Origin: Ophiostoma sp. CBS 140.51 | Taxonomy: Eukaryota; Ascomycota; Sordariomycetes; Ophiostomatales; Ophiostomataceae | Length of the DNA: 64,000 nucleotides | Reading direction: 5' to 3' | Assembly (NCBI GenBank): GCA_029298735.1 | Contig: JANSLP010000042.1 | Coordinates: 103,514-167,513, forward strand | Part shown: piece after piece, positions 12,601 to 25,900 of the stretch | Position numbering within the stretch: the first letter of the stretch is position 1 | How the letters are laid out: every line of letters begins with the position of its first letter | The notes under the pieces: model-generated | Seen by the model: the letters and a program-made list of their open reading frames with translations, nothing else | Database searches by the model: none | Told to the model about the DNA's origin: nothing | Made by a program: the position numbers and the translations under genes

Positions 12601-15600
12601 CCTGGCCTGGCCTGGCCTGGTCTCATCTGGTCGGTCCAAACGCCAAACACGCTGGACAACAAACTTGACCCCTTTTCCGGTGAGCCAATAAACACAACAA
12701 GCAACTGATAGTGGCGAATAGCCACCTAAAAAGGGAGAGATGGAACGACGGAAAGAGGGGACGCCTTCTGTGATCATGCGGACTTTCCCGACTGTCAAAC
12801 TGTCAAGCAACTGCAAGACTACAAGACTGCACGACTGCAGAGGTGGCAGGTAAATAGATCGCTCTGGGCTCTGTTGTGCGTGTGGGTGACTCCGTTCTCC
12901 GTTCTCTGTGCCCCATACTCCGGGGTTCCGACAAGAGACAAGTGAGGGCAAGAGACAAACAAGTGAGGACGAAAAGCCTCGCTATCCATTTCGAGCAACG
13001 GTCTAGGAAGGGAGAAATGTGAATCGAGGCAATTTGAACTTGCGGATGTTAGTTTGTGCAAGTAAGGCCCACCTAATGGGCGCCCGTTTTATGGTGACTG
13101 TTGGATATGATGAGTTTGTGCTTTCTTTTTTCATAAAGTATTTTGCCATTCTAACCACATTTTGATTTATGTCTTTATTCTTGCAATTTACTTAATTCCC
13201 TCTAGATGAAAGGTCGCCGACCTCCTTCGCGGAGACTTGCCGAATATGGGGTGTGGGAAGGAGTGACGACCAACCAAATCTACAATTTCAAGACACAACA
13301 GAGGAAAAGGAACCCAAAAAATAGGGGGCAGGATGGGGGATGCGCCTTTCCCTTTTTCCTCTGTCCTAGCCCCTAGTCACGCCCCTTGTGATGTGGACTC
13401 GCTCTTTCCCTATCCGCATCCCGCCTCTTGCCTTCTGTGGATGTGTGTTTCTGTTTGTGGCACTCTTTCGCCCTTCTGGGCACGTAGGTCGCCTCTGCAG
13501 GTCGCTCTTTCCCTACTGGTGTGGCGGGTGGCTGGACAGTGACAGGCTCTCCATGGCGCCTCACGATGCGCTGGGGCTCTGGTCGCCCTTGCCTGGCCTG
13601 GCCTCTCCTGGCCTTGCCAGCGAGCGACCACCCACTGCTCGGGCCAGCGCATGCTTGGGTCCTTCTGGCCCGAGCCCGCTTTCCATTCCGAGCATCTTGC
13701 GACATATGTGGAAGGCGCACATGGCCTCTCCACCCTCGCGCCTCACCTCATTCGGACTGTGGTATATTGTTCTTTCTTCTCTCTTCTTCACCCCTGTCCA
13801 TATATTGTGCTCTATGACAAACCAAACTGGCCCTTCACCGCATCGATTTCGTTCTCGTGGCAAAGGGGCTTTCAGAGCGGAGTTTGTTTTGTTTTGTCCG
13901 GGGTGTGACGTGGGAGACGATGCTTTGCCGGCACGGAGGATTCCGTTGCCGGTGGAAGGAGAAGAAGCATGAAGAGGTATGATTTAGTATGATTATTTCT
14001 CCATCGTTTCTTTTTCTGCATCTTTTCTGCATCTCCCTACAAAGAGGAATCCCTCCACTTCTGTTCTGATGATACCCTACCCGGTTAATTCTTCCTAGGT
14101 TGGTTTAGACAACGATGGTGCTCTCCCCGTTTTCTTCTGCAGATTGGTGAGAACGTCAGAAATATCAGAAAAATACACAGTAAAACGAAAAAGAAAGCAA
14201 AAAAGACTTAAAAAGCACGTTGGATAGGGGCTTTGTTGGAAAGGCACTGTTCTCATTTTTGCTCACCTGTTGGATAGCTGCAAGCCTTCTTCGGGACATC
14301 CTTTCGCGCCCATGTTACCCCCCTTTTGTGATTTTTCTGTCTTCCGCCCGCCTTCCACCCCCTGCACACCCTGTTCACCACCCCCGTCCAGTCCAAAAAT
14401 CCACAAACCACACTGTCGGGACACCCATTTTACCCGACTTGGGTTTTGAGTTGATGTGTGGCAGGCTTTGTGTGCAAGGGGCTTGGTCAGATTGTCTTCA
14501 CCTTTTTCTTCTTTCAAAGTTGGCGACATTGATATGAATGTTGTTGTCAGAATTACGACGTTAATTTATTCTTTCGTTTTTCCTTTTTTGGATTTTTCTT
14601 TTTCTTGACGAAACTCTTTCCCTTCTGTCTTTATCGTTTTCTGCATTTCTCACCTCCTCGTACGGGCAGTGTTGCATTGCGCCGCAGGATCGACGCTCTA
14701 TGATGTTGGGTTCTCTCCATTTCCTTTCTTTTTATTGCACATCTTGTAAATTCGCATTTTCCGACCGACCCCTCTTTCTGGGCATCGATATTTGTCAAAA
14801 TCCCACGTCCTGTTTTCCTTTTTCGTCACTCGGAATCACGGTCAACCGATCATCATGGTTTGTCGGAAGCATCAGAAGAGGAAAGCGAGCGCAAACAATA
14901 CGCCGTAATGTTACAGCGGATGGGACGCTCGCATGCAGCGTTCAGCTGGACAGGGCCTTTTCTCTTCCAGCGATGCCTTCTGTGTGTTTTGCGTTGTGCA
15001 TTTTGCGTTGTCCGCCAGCGGGAATGTGCCTGACGGGATCCTCTGTCGATGCAACGCTGTTCTCCATCTTGTGCCCAAATGCAATCTGTAACTTCTTTTT
15101 TCGCTCTGACTGGATGAGGTGGGAGATTTTGAACGACGTGTTGATACTCAAATTTTTGACGAGTTTTTGTTTTGTTAGAATCCATTTTCCCGTTGTTTCT
15201 TTTTCGTGTCGTTTTACTTCTTTCACTGAATGCCAACGGCGAGGGGCCGGCCAGTTCACGACCGACCGTTCAACGTGGACGGCTACTGTCCAACCAACGC
15301 CTCTTTACTTGTCCTCTCTTTCCTTCACACCCCCTCATCCTCTTCTTCACGGTTTGGCTTGGTTTTGGCCTGCCACAAGTGGGGGCCACTTCATCAACAA
15401 CACAATCGACAAAACAGTGATTGAGAAGACTGATTGGACAACTCACGAACCAGTGCAATTTCCGCTTCTGTCGAAAAGGCCCAAAATCCTTTTCGACAAA
15501 CTTCAACTCCATCATAGGGCAGCATTCCGAAATACTTTGTCACACTGCAGAGTCCCTTGTCTTTCGCTTCATTCCCCCACCCCCCCTTTTGGGTGCCCCC

Positions 15601-17052
15601 GCTGGTCCCCAAGCTTGGACTTGGTTCCGTTGCTTCGGGATTGAGGGAAGTCGAGCGTAATATGGAAATGTCACAGACCGAAGAGAAAGCTCACAGGGTA
15701 AGCAACCAAGATACGGCAACTGTCTACGACATCCAGGTCGCACTCGTACGTGTAATCTATTCTGTATCTCTGCTGTTGACTTTAAAAAGCGTCGATGAGG
15801 CCTGGACCTGGCTTGACCGGGCGCTTGACAGTTGGCCGTACCACAGACTGGCAGCGCCATCGCCTGTTTCTGAACGGCATACGAGATATATTGGTGCTGT
15901 CTTCGTAACAAGCGAGACAAAACCCCTGGGAGGTCTATTTCAAGACCATCGCCGACCTCCCTCCACAACGCGGGTATAGAAAATGACGTGCGTTGATTTG
16001 GCTTTACGATCACTGTGATATTTGGTGGCCATGTTTGCCGCCCGCTTAAAATTGCCCGTTTGCGAAAAGAGAGGAGTGGTAAATGGAGAAAATATATCGA
16101 AACGTGCAGAAAGTAACAGCTGTGGTGAGGTATTCTTGAAGTGATTTCCCCCTCTTTGCATGGAGCAGACGTTCGAGACTCTTTGTAGGATTGAAGCTAT
16201 GAACCAACTGCATGGGACCGTCAAAAAAGGGATATGCATTCTTGCATTCAAAGCTTCCCCGAGAGAAAGGATCTTCGATGAAGCTTGCGGGAAATATTTG
16301 CACGATTTTCAATAGCTTCCTATTCTGGATTTGGGGTTGGAGAAAGCTCTACCTTCACCCCATGTCTACGGGGTATTTTACTAACAAAAAAGGAGGACAT
16401 GTGCCTCTTTGCACAAATAGGCCGTCGGTGAAGAAAGGTACGAAGATAAGGCGTGGCGCGATGGGGGAAGGGAAGGTCCCCGAAGGAACGGTAACCCTGG
16501 TTTACTAACAGAGACTCCCCTGTAAGCTTCCTTTGGCCCAACGTCTTGAGAAGGTGAAGAGGGCAAAATCAAAGAAAAACAATATGATAAAAAAGAAAGC
16601 AAGTCAACACATGAACGAGGCAAAAAATCACAAGAGAATCAAAACACATCAAAATACGCAAGATAGGCGACCTCCCAGAAAAGGTGTGCATTGTTGGAGA
16701 CACGCCCCTCCTCTTTTACACGTACCTCATCCAGGGGGGGAGGACTTGATATTGGTCTCGATACTTTGAAATGGAGGTCTGAAAGTATCTCCGTGTACTT
16801 TTTGTTCCTCGGTGAATACCTGGATCATTCCTGCCTTGCCCGTCTGCGGTCGAAATTATCACTATTGTCAAAAAGGGTGCTCGCTCCTTCCGTTGATTGC
16901 CTTGGGGTGCGCTTCATCCCGCAGCGGTCTTGCCAACCAAGTTCGTAAAAAATCATGACCGAATTTATCACAATGTCATCAATTGATTGCTTTGCGCTAC
17001 GCGTAAGGCTTCACAAATGCAAACAGTGAGCTGTTCTTCAACAATCACAAAT
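9601..17052. other. Gene-poor region, left part of the desert
   Basis: No protein gene is supported. The stretch at 9600-10200 is A/T-rich. From about 11500 to 15600 the plus strand alternates between pyrimidine-rich tracts and mixed sequence. Open frames reach 194 codons (13388-13972) and 314 codons (14700-15644), but they lack domains, show no GC-rich third positions and overlap frames on the other strand. CCTGG-type direct repeats occur at about 12594-12622 and 13588-13620. It could contain non-coding transcripts, which cannot be judged from sequence alone. Confidence 0.5.
12594..12622. repeat. CCTGG/GGCCT direct repeat
   Basis: Five-base units (CCTGG) are repeated about five times in a row. 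Related CCTGGCC strings recur at other intergenic points in the window. Confidence 0.7.
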
Positions 17053-17124
17053 GGGCTTGTGGTTTAGTGGTATAATTTTCCCTTAGCATGGGAAAGGTCC
17101 TGGGTTCGATTCCCAGCAAGTCCA
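17053..17124 (+). tRNA. tRNA-Ala (anticodon AGC)
   Basis: A 72-base cloverleaf can be drawn. The acceptor GGGCTTG (17053-17059) pairs with CAAGTCC (17117-17123), followed by discriminator A at 17124. The anticodon stem TTCCC/GGGAA holds the loop TTAGCAT with anticodon AGC. The T arm CTGGG-TTCGATT-CCCAG is perfect and includes the B box. The acceptor contains a G3:U70 wobble, the main identity mark for alanyl-tRNA synthetase, which supports the anticodon reading. No intron is present. A run of T follows at once as a polymerase III stop. It is the only RNA gene I can support in the desert. Confidence 0.95.
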
Positions 17125-17132
17125 TTTTTTTT
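17125..17132 (+). terminator. RNA polymerase III terminator
   Basis: Eight consecutive T directly after the tRNA discriminator base, the usual stop signal for tRNA transcription. Confidence 0.9.
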
Positions 17133-19960
17133 GTCTTTTAATCGAAGGTGCATCTACGATAGACGTTTTTTTAATGCTCTATTTTAGATCTCGTAGAAAC
17201 TTTTGCTATATTCGATATTTTTGGGTTTTTTTTCTTTTAGTTTGTTCCACATATCATGTTATTCTTCACTTGAGTCTTATGCCACCCGGAGATGCAATAT
17301 CTGCTACTAAACTTAAACACGAAGGGCCCTACCACTCTTATCAGGCCCTATCTGAACTAGTGATTTCAACATTCACATCTCGGTCTAGACTGTCGAAAAC
17401 CCAACGCAATGCAGCCCTCCTTCGTTTTTGTCTCGCCTTTCAAAACGTCAAAAGGAGGCACACAACATATGCCGTTCACACACACACAAGCAAAACGGAA
17501 CTTTCCGTGTCTTGTTGACCGAATCAAATCCTTCAGTAGCAATTTCTTCTCTGCCGCCCTTAGGTTGCATTGGCGCAGGGAATCCAGAGACGAGAAACGC
17601 CTCGTCGCATCCCTTTTCTGCCTCTCGCCTCCTTGGCATGACCCAACTGGAAGGGGAATACGACAGTGAAAACTGTTGGAAGAGACATCGTGAAAAAGGC
17701 AACAGCATGCAGGCCCTACTTCGTACTTTTTTTTTGAGTGCCGTATCACATCCACCCGCCGATACCCCCGCCCTTGTCCTGCACTGTCCACCGCTTGCAC
17801 CACTTACACATCTGCACTTTAATTGTTTTCTGTTAAGGTTGCCCGCGGGGTGTTGGTGGTCACACATACCCTGTAGCCCTGCCGAGCCGGGGGTTGATTG
17901 TGAAGAGATTAAGACATGCAGGTGTCTTTCTGGGTCTTATTTTGTCTTGAAGGACACCGAGAGTGAGGGCAAAGCAACACAGACAGAAGCACAAAAACGC
18001 GGAAGCATCGTTTTCCCAATGGGGAAAACGAAGGTGCTGTAGGACGATAAAAAACCAGGGGCCAGGCCTTATGCCCAGGCCAAGGCCCAGTCCCAGCCAG
18101 ATTGTTGATCATGCCCCAGAGCCTGGTCTGGGCGGACAAGGGACATGGGGTTTGTGTTTCTGGGCATGTTTCTGACCTCTGTCTTAGGTTGTGCACAATG
18201 TTGTGACAGGACTCGCCTTTACAGAGGTTTTGCTTATTTTTTGATATTTCTTTTGTCGTTCATTCCGTACGCCTCTTGTCGGTTCCTTTTGTTGCGATGG
18301 TCTCAAAACAAATCATATCAATGTAAGATGCTGGGCATCACAGATAGACGACGCCAGGCGACACCGAACGCCAAAAGCCTCCAAAACCCAACTGTCGACT
18401 CTCCCCTCTCCCATGTTGTGCCCCTCTTCCCTGCATCGTGGAAAGAAGAGGAAAAAGGAAGAAAGGGTCTAGACCGTGTTCTGGATTTTCCCACGAGGAA
18501 TTCATTCTTTTTGCCAGTTTCGAACAGCATCCTATGTGCTTTGGGGAAAGCTCGTTGGAACTAGCGACACGGTTTATTAGGAACTTGTCCGTGAGAGCCA
18601 TATCTCAGAGTACTGGGACCCATCTGTTATGATTTTAAGGCTATTTTCCAAAGAGGAAAAACGAGACGAAAGAAAAAAGAAAAACAACTGCCAGCAAAAG
18701 CAACTCGGATACCATGAACGCCAGCAACGGTCAATAGACTGTTCACCAGTAGCCTTTGATTGTTGTTTTTGCACAGCCTTTGTGCCCAAACGATGCATGT
18801 TACCACTACTTTTGTCGTTTCCCCAGTTGCGCTAAAACCCTAAACCCTTCTTCAGCAGCAGCGCCGTGCTGTGTTTGTGGAAATCCAGGTTCTCGGGACT
18901 CGCGTCGATGATGTTCCTCTATTTGCAGATCAAACGAGTGAGCGGAACTATGTCCGAATAGCTTGTGCAGCCTTGACATTTGTTTTTGGATAATTGTACG
19001 AAATAGTAGGTTCAGATATATCGACGACATCGTACGTTGCTATCATTGTCTGAGAACGCATGCACTGCGGTACAAGGGACGGGAAACGAAACAACAAAAT
19101 TGATGCACATTTTGTCCAAATTTAGCATACGAGCAGTTGTGCACAGGGGACAATTGGACGAATACAGTGCCCTCGTAAGATCCTTTCGTTCTCCTCAAAA
19201 AGACGTCCCGTACCACGCTTCTTGCATCGCAAGGTCGCAGTCAAATGTTCGGCTGGTAGGACACCACATTTTTCACACCCTGTCACGAAGACTGTCACAG
19301 CCTCTTTTGCGACGTCCTTGTCTACTTTTTCACGCCCCCCACTCTGTCCAGTGCGACGGTCTGCCAGCATCTAATTCGCTCACACAGGGGCAGGGAAATC
19401 CGACAGCTCGGTCCCGAAAGGCGGAGGATGCAGCGTGTTTCCTTTTCTATTTGAAGTGTGCACCTCCTAAATTATCTTGCTGCAGCGTTGCAGTTATCCT
19501 TTTCTTTCACTTTCACAGCGTCTCATTGCGTTGCAATTCCGCACTGCGGTAGACCCCAAGTCCACTGCGCCTCCCATTTCTTTTTTGAGTGTGTCCTCAG
19601 TCACTGGATCAGTTGCCTTGGTTTTCTTTGGTCTGGTATTATTGCATGCCGGGATATAGTTGCACTGGGAACATTCGACCGGGCAGGCGTCTCGTCTCCT
19701 GTGGCCTTCAAGCCTCACAAACTGCGACTGTGAAATTTCAAAAAAGACAAAAGGGCAGCAAAAAGAGACGCCTCGATGTTGCATTTCTGGCCAGAGACAG
19801 GGCTGCAATCCACAGGCATAAGACATGTCCCTTTATGAGGCGACAAATTCAAAGTACTTTTGTTCTCACACTCATCTGTCATTTATCATACTTTTGACTT
19901 CTGTCATAAATTCTCCCTCCTCAAAATATGAGATGGCCAACGGCAAATGGCGTAATCAAT

Positions 19961-19986
19961 AAAAAAAAAAAAAAAAAAAAAAAAAA
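19961..19986 (+). repeat. 26-base poly(A) tract
   Basis: An uninterrupted run of A follows CAAT, so an AATAAA hexamer is formed at the junction. It could be replication slippage or the tail of an old retroposed copy. No coding sequence is recognised upstream. Confidence 0.85.
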
Positions 19987-22900
19987 CAGCGCCAAGGCGA
20001 GGCCTTGAAGGTTGAAGGTCTTGTATATGATTTGCTCTCACGCCTCTCTTTTGCTGTCCAGCCTGCCATTCATACCCCCAACCCAGAGTGTTTTGTTCAA
20101 AATCACTGCCTAATTAGGACAGCTCTCAGCGGCAGCTCAGCTGGCATCGCGCACTCACACCTTGCCCTTCTCGGAACGATCATCAAAAGACGGAGCATAA
20201 CACGGACCAAAACGTCGCAAAAACCATGCCAAAGAGTGTCGTCAAAAATGTCACCACAAAATAAAAAGGGTGCGGGCAGACTGGCATCGGACAGCAGCCC
20301 GTCCGTTCGCCCCTTTTTTCGGGTAACTTACGACATGCATTCTTTGTGCATTCCTCGTGCAATTCCCGTGGAAAGACATGCATTTCAAAACAAAGTAGGA
20401 GAAGGCTCCTTTCCATTTCGTATTCACAACACGCCCAAAAGGCGAGAGAGCGATAGCCAAGTTCGTTTCCTAGACGGGCAATTTGCTGCCAACCCCCAAC
20501 GTGCAAGGGCTTTAAATTTCTGTAGCACAATCACACGCTACACCGTCGTATGTACAATATTACAAGTACAAAGTGAGATACGACGTTCGTTTTCCTTTCT
20601 TGCATATTTGAATTTGCATCTTGAGGTGACCAAGAAGGTCCTTGACCAGGTTCTACATCCTTTTACCACACACATGCACGTTTTGCCCGGTTGACTCGTC
20701 AAAGTAAAATTAGATACTATCAATTTGCAGTTCTGCAGGGCCTGTCACCGCCCGGACGGCAGGACAACATACGGGTGACTGCAGAAAAGGACGAGCTCTG
20801 CGTATGTGCACACATCCAAAGATGCAATGCGGTCTGAGAGCAGAGCCACTATCACCGTGCTTTCCATTTTCCACCGACCATCAAAAGGAGGGGAAACCAG
20901 CACTCCCGCGTCCCGGGCCTTTGGGTTTGAGAGCTTGAGCACTGGCCCTGTGCAAGTATCATTGTCCCATGTATGCAGTGCTTCTGGTTGAACTCTTGAT
21001 GTGCACTTGCAACCCATACATGATTCCGTGTTCATTTTAATTTTTGTTTAATACTGCTTCCCGTCACCCGCGCGACTTTGATATTTCGTGCCGCTCACTA
21101 TCTCCTGTCCCACAAACCCACAAGTACTTACAAGTAAAACACAAAACACACATACGAAGTACTCTTCTTGAGAACATGCCCAACCCTTGCATCTTTGGTC
21201 TCTGCCTTTGTGGCGTCTAAAGCACGACTTGGCACCTTCTTCGACTTTGATCATCTTTTTGCTTTTGGCATTTTTAGGGCGAGACGCCATGTCGGCGACT
21301 GTTTTCGAGGTCTTCTTTCTTTACCTTTCGTTCTCGTCCCTCGTTTTACGACGAGCCGTTTTGGTCTTCGGGAGTCTCTTGTTGTTGCCTTTTTCGGTCT
21401 CTTCAAGACTAGCCCACGACGTTATTACCCTCCAAGGACCTAAAGACCGTTAACTCGGCCGATACGCTTTCCTCGATTTTCTAATGGTGTGTTGAGCCAT
21501 TGCCCAGCAGAGCCCAGTCCATAAGTCCAGATTGCATCTTGGTGCCATCTTGAGAGGAACCCGTTGCAACCTTCTCGCTAAAGTTTGATTGTTCGTTGCC
21601 CGCCAAGTGCAGTTTGGGGGTCCAGTTGCACATGGCGGAGGTCCACTGCGGTGGGTGCCCATATCTGCCCTTCGTTCAACGATGCTCATTTCAACAGATG
21701 CACGCCCTTAGAAAAGGGTAACGTTTTTTTTTTCTGTTGTCGTGGTCAAGGTGAAGGGCCCCTGCCTCGCCCACTTCGTCCTGCCCACTCCCCCATCGTT
21801 CTGGACCTCGTGGACAAGGAATTTGAGGGACCAGAAACTGGTCCATGCACGATCGCGATGAGCGAGACAAGGCAAGAAAAAAAGGACGCACGTTTTGATG
21901 GGGCAAAGCAAGAAGAGGAGACGCCATCGTATTTCACACAGATAGGAACGCGAGACGCGAAAGACGATGCTCGGCTGGCAAAGCTTTTTCCGCATCGATG
22001 AGCACATATTTCTGATAGTCTCTGTGTATCATAGATATATCCGTAAACACAGAAGTCCAACACGAGAAAGATCTATCCCCTTCCCCTGCTTCTTTCCCGC
22101 TTCTTTCAGTAAAGGATTCGTCTACAGGATCTAGGCCCCTGGGAGATCGAGGGGAAATAGACGCACAGAGTCTGTGTTTTTGCAGCTCAGATACTAGGAT
22201 GGGCCTGTATGAGTTGTTTTCAACTTTTCTTGACTGTGATTTCAACTTTCGATACCGAACTTCCCGGATTCCCGTTCCCGGGAGAGGGGAATAGTCAATA
22301 TCACCGGTCTTTTGACTTTTCTTGATAGGAAGACTCTTTCCCCGTCTTTTTTTTATCGACAACGTCAACGATGACTGACAACGGCCGATCGTACTCTCGT
22401 TTGTGATGAGAAACACTGGATATCTCACTGCTTGTGCAGAGCATATCGAGACACCCACTCCGCCAAAACCTGCCAAAAACACAGATCCAAAATGATCCAA
22501 AATCCGCTATTAGAAACCGTCAGAGACACCAACAAACGGCACCAAAAGACACCAGGTGTGCCGACAAGGGGCGTGCCGGGAAACACTCCGTTAGGGCGAT
22601 GGTGGATTTTGTTCTGTTTTAGCGCGCCCCGTTCATACTGAGATGGAGCAAGATGAGATTTGTGTCTTCTTTTGAAAAGTTCCGACAGGGAAGTGGCTTC
22701 TTGGTGAGAAGACGGCGAGCCGAGTGCGAGTCATTTTTAGAGATGTATTTGGCGGGAGTAGTTTTGAAGAGAACGTGAACCTCATCTCGCTCATGTAGAT
22801 TCAGTTGTATTTTACTTTTTTTTGCTGCCCGAAAATACTAGCACAAAAATACAAGTAAATAATCATACAATTCTTTGGCACAACATATCACCATTTGTTG

Positions 22901-25900
22901 TCTGCTGCACGTGATGGATACCGGTCGAAGAGGAGGCTCTTTCCCTCCCTTCACGCCTTCCTTCCTCTCCTCGGCTTGCGACGGTAGCATCTTTCTGCTT
23001 TCTGACCGAACACGGCGGAATTTTGTTGCAGGAGCGTTCCGCTGTCCAAGTGCGGGAAAGGAGCATCCGGAGGACTGTGGACCCACAAGTGCTACCCCCA
23101 AGTTCCAATGAACGTCATGATCACCGCGAACACTACCCAGAGCCACAGTGGATGGACACTGAGCCCCAGAGGCCCTTACGAGCCCCAGTTGTGTGGACAA
23201 ACACCTGGAAGGAGCGTTCGGGGGCTTCGAGGAGTACTGGCGGGCCATCAGATTAGGGAACAGGCCGCTGGTTGCGCTCTGAGACTGTGACGATTGCCCT
23301 CACAACTTCCTAATCAAGATATATTTTGCTAAATATTTCGTGTGTCTGGGAGAAAATTGTGTGCTTCCTTTCTCACGATAAGTCATGTGTTTACCACTGG
23401 ATGGTCGTGTGAAGGGGCAAAGTAGATGTACGTTCAAGAACATGTTGGAAAAAAAATAAAAAATAAAAATAAAAAAAGACGTCAGGCCTTGGTATCTCGG
23501 ATGCTCTCTGGCCTCGATACTCGCTATTTTGCTTTGTATATTCATTTTTATTTGTCCCGACATGTGCATTCAGTGTTTTGTGTGAGTTGTGTAGTGTTGT
23601 GCGGTGGACAATCGACAGCCAGTCAACGGTCGACGTTGACCATCCCCACCCATCGGCGATGCCGTAGAAACACTAAACCAGAAAGGGCCTGTGGGGAGGA
23701 CGGATGGGAGGGAGTCCTCACAACTCACAACTCGCAAAGAACCAGAAGCCCAGAAGCCAAGAGCCGGACCCCCGCAGTGAGTTGTGAGCCTGTGGCTCTG
23801 TTATCCACGGGGGAAACGGCAGCTCTGACCGCTGTAAGCGCTGCAGCAGGTACACAAAACAATGAGTTGTCTTTTTGTGTCAAATCTCATAACTCCCAAA
23901 AGGCTTCTCATTGGTTCCTCGTCTATTTACACGCCCTTCTTCACCGAACTCTGCCTCACTGGCATGGTCCGCCTCACCAACTCATCAAGTCTTGCTGCAG
24001 ACCCCTATTTTTCTTCCCTCCTCTGCCCTCCTTCGCTTCTCATTTCTCGTCCTTTTGCGTGCACTTTTCGTTCTTTTTCGTGGTCTTTTCTTGTGGTCTC
24101 CCAATCTCGTTCTCGTCTTCGCGTTTCTCGTCCACTTGTCCAGTTTGGTTTGATTTCTTATCACACACAGGGCGACGAGGAGATACTTGAAGATAAAAAG
24201 GGGATGGCCGGGCCCATCCCGTGTCACATCAACGGAATGAACCCGACTAGACACTGTCTGTGGTAGACATGAGAGCCAAAACAGCATGTCTCTTCTCCCA
24301 ACAAAGAACATATCGCACTCATTGCCACATCTGGACGGCAAGTCTGGAGGAAAAGGGGTGATGATAAGAGAAACAAATTATCGGCACTCATTTTCAAAGT
24401 ATTTTGATTCATGATTTTTTTTTATTTGTTTTGTTTTCTTTCACCCTCAGTTTTTGTTTCTCTTCACTTGGATTTTTCTCCCTTCCCGCTCGTCATTTCC
24501 TACCATTTTGATTACTGCATTATGCAATGAGTGCATCGTCGAGCGGTTGGTTGAGTGTGTTGCATTTTTGGCCTTTTGCTGATTACTTGGGAAGCAATGT
24601 CTCGGATTTTCGGTTGATGCATGTTGACAAGCAGTATTGTGTTATTCCGCTGTTGAAACTCATTGGCCTTCTGAAGGCCGCCTCTTTGGCGACTCTGGCA
24701 GCGACAATGGACACAAGTACCTCGAGCGGTCCGCCATGTACCTCCCCAGTCTTCTTTGCCTGCCCAGACTTTGCAGAGTCTTTTTGATCTGCACACGCCC
24801 TCTGTGGCTTCCCCACCCTCTCGGGAGGAGAAAAGAAGATGGAGGAGACGAGAAAGGGCGCTGTTAATTAAGTGCTGCGACTTCACTAACTGCCCCAAAG
24901 CTTCCTTGCAAGCCCCCTACAATTCCCCGAAAGAGCACTTAATTTTCGTTGGTGTGTGGTGCAAGCGGGATCCCTCCCTCCCTCTTTTTTCTCTTGTCTA
25001 TTCGTCTCTCTTTTCGGGTGGCCCCTCCCACACCTCCCACCTTTCATTTCGTTTTCCCACCTGAGCACAGAACAAGACCCAGGTGGTGCGGCCGGGTCCT
25101 CCTCTTCACTCTTGGGACTCTTTGAGAAGTGGTTTTGGTGTATGGCTGTCTTCTGTGATTGGGTTGTTGACTCAGCCCTATGTGGCTCTCTGTCACTCTG
25201 CCTCTCTATCTTCCCTATTCTTGGGCTTGCAGCATGCACCAAGAGTCCAAGCCACAGTCTCGTCCTGCAGACATGCAGACAAGAATACTCGCAAAATAGA
25301 ACCAATGTACTGCTATGTTGGGGTCTTTTATTGTGCCCCTCGTTTTATTTCCCCCTCTCTGTCGAAGGAACAGACGCGCGCCTGTTCTTTCGCGATCTTC
25401 ACGCCCATATATTATTATCTTAATTATGTCAACTGAGTTCTTCTGCTACATTTCTGCTGCATCTCTGCTGCGCCCCGATCCAAAAAGAAGAGATGAAAAT
25501 AAAGAAAGACTGTATCATGAAAGTTTTGCTTTATATTTAGAACAACATGAAATGAACGAAGCATCATAAATAAATTTGCACATTTTTCTTCTTCTTGTAA
25601 CAGCAACCTCGATTTATCCTCATTTCCTTCACCGCATCGTCTCATGCACCAAGTAGCAGGCCAGCGCCATATTGCTTCTTTTTGTCCCGTTTCTCATTTT
25701 CTCACTTGTCCTTCTGACAAGACCGCTGTTTCATGACGTCCCATTCGTGCATTGTCAGTGCACGTTTGAGCAGGAATGTCACTCTTTTTCTTTTCTGCAG
25801 GTAGTAGAAGAACAAAAGAAGAGGAAAAGGAAGAACATCACCATTCGAGAAGACCAGTCTCTCGGGCGAGAAAGTAAGCCTTGGCTTTGGCCAATCATAT

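Noticed and set aside
18833..18850. Telomere-like AAACCCTAAACCC
   Set aside because: Only two units, isolated in the middle of the sequence; no array.
21048..21290. 80-codon minus-strand frame with a basic start (MASRPKNAKSKKM)
   Set aside because: Basic composition follows from A/G-rich sequence; the second half is hydrophobic and irregular, with no splice continuation or domain.
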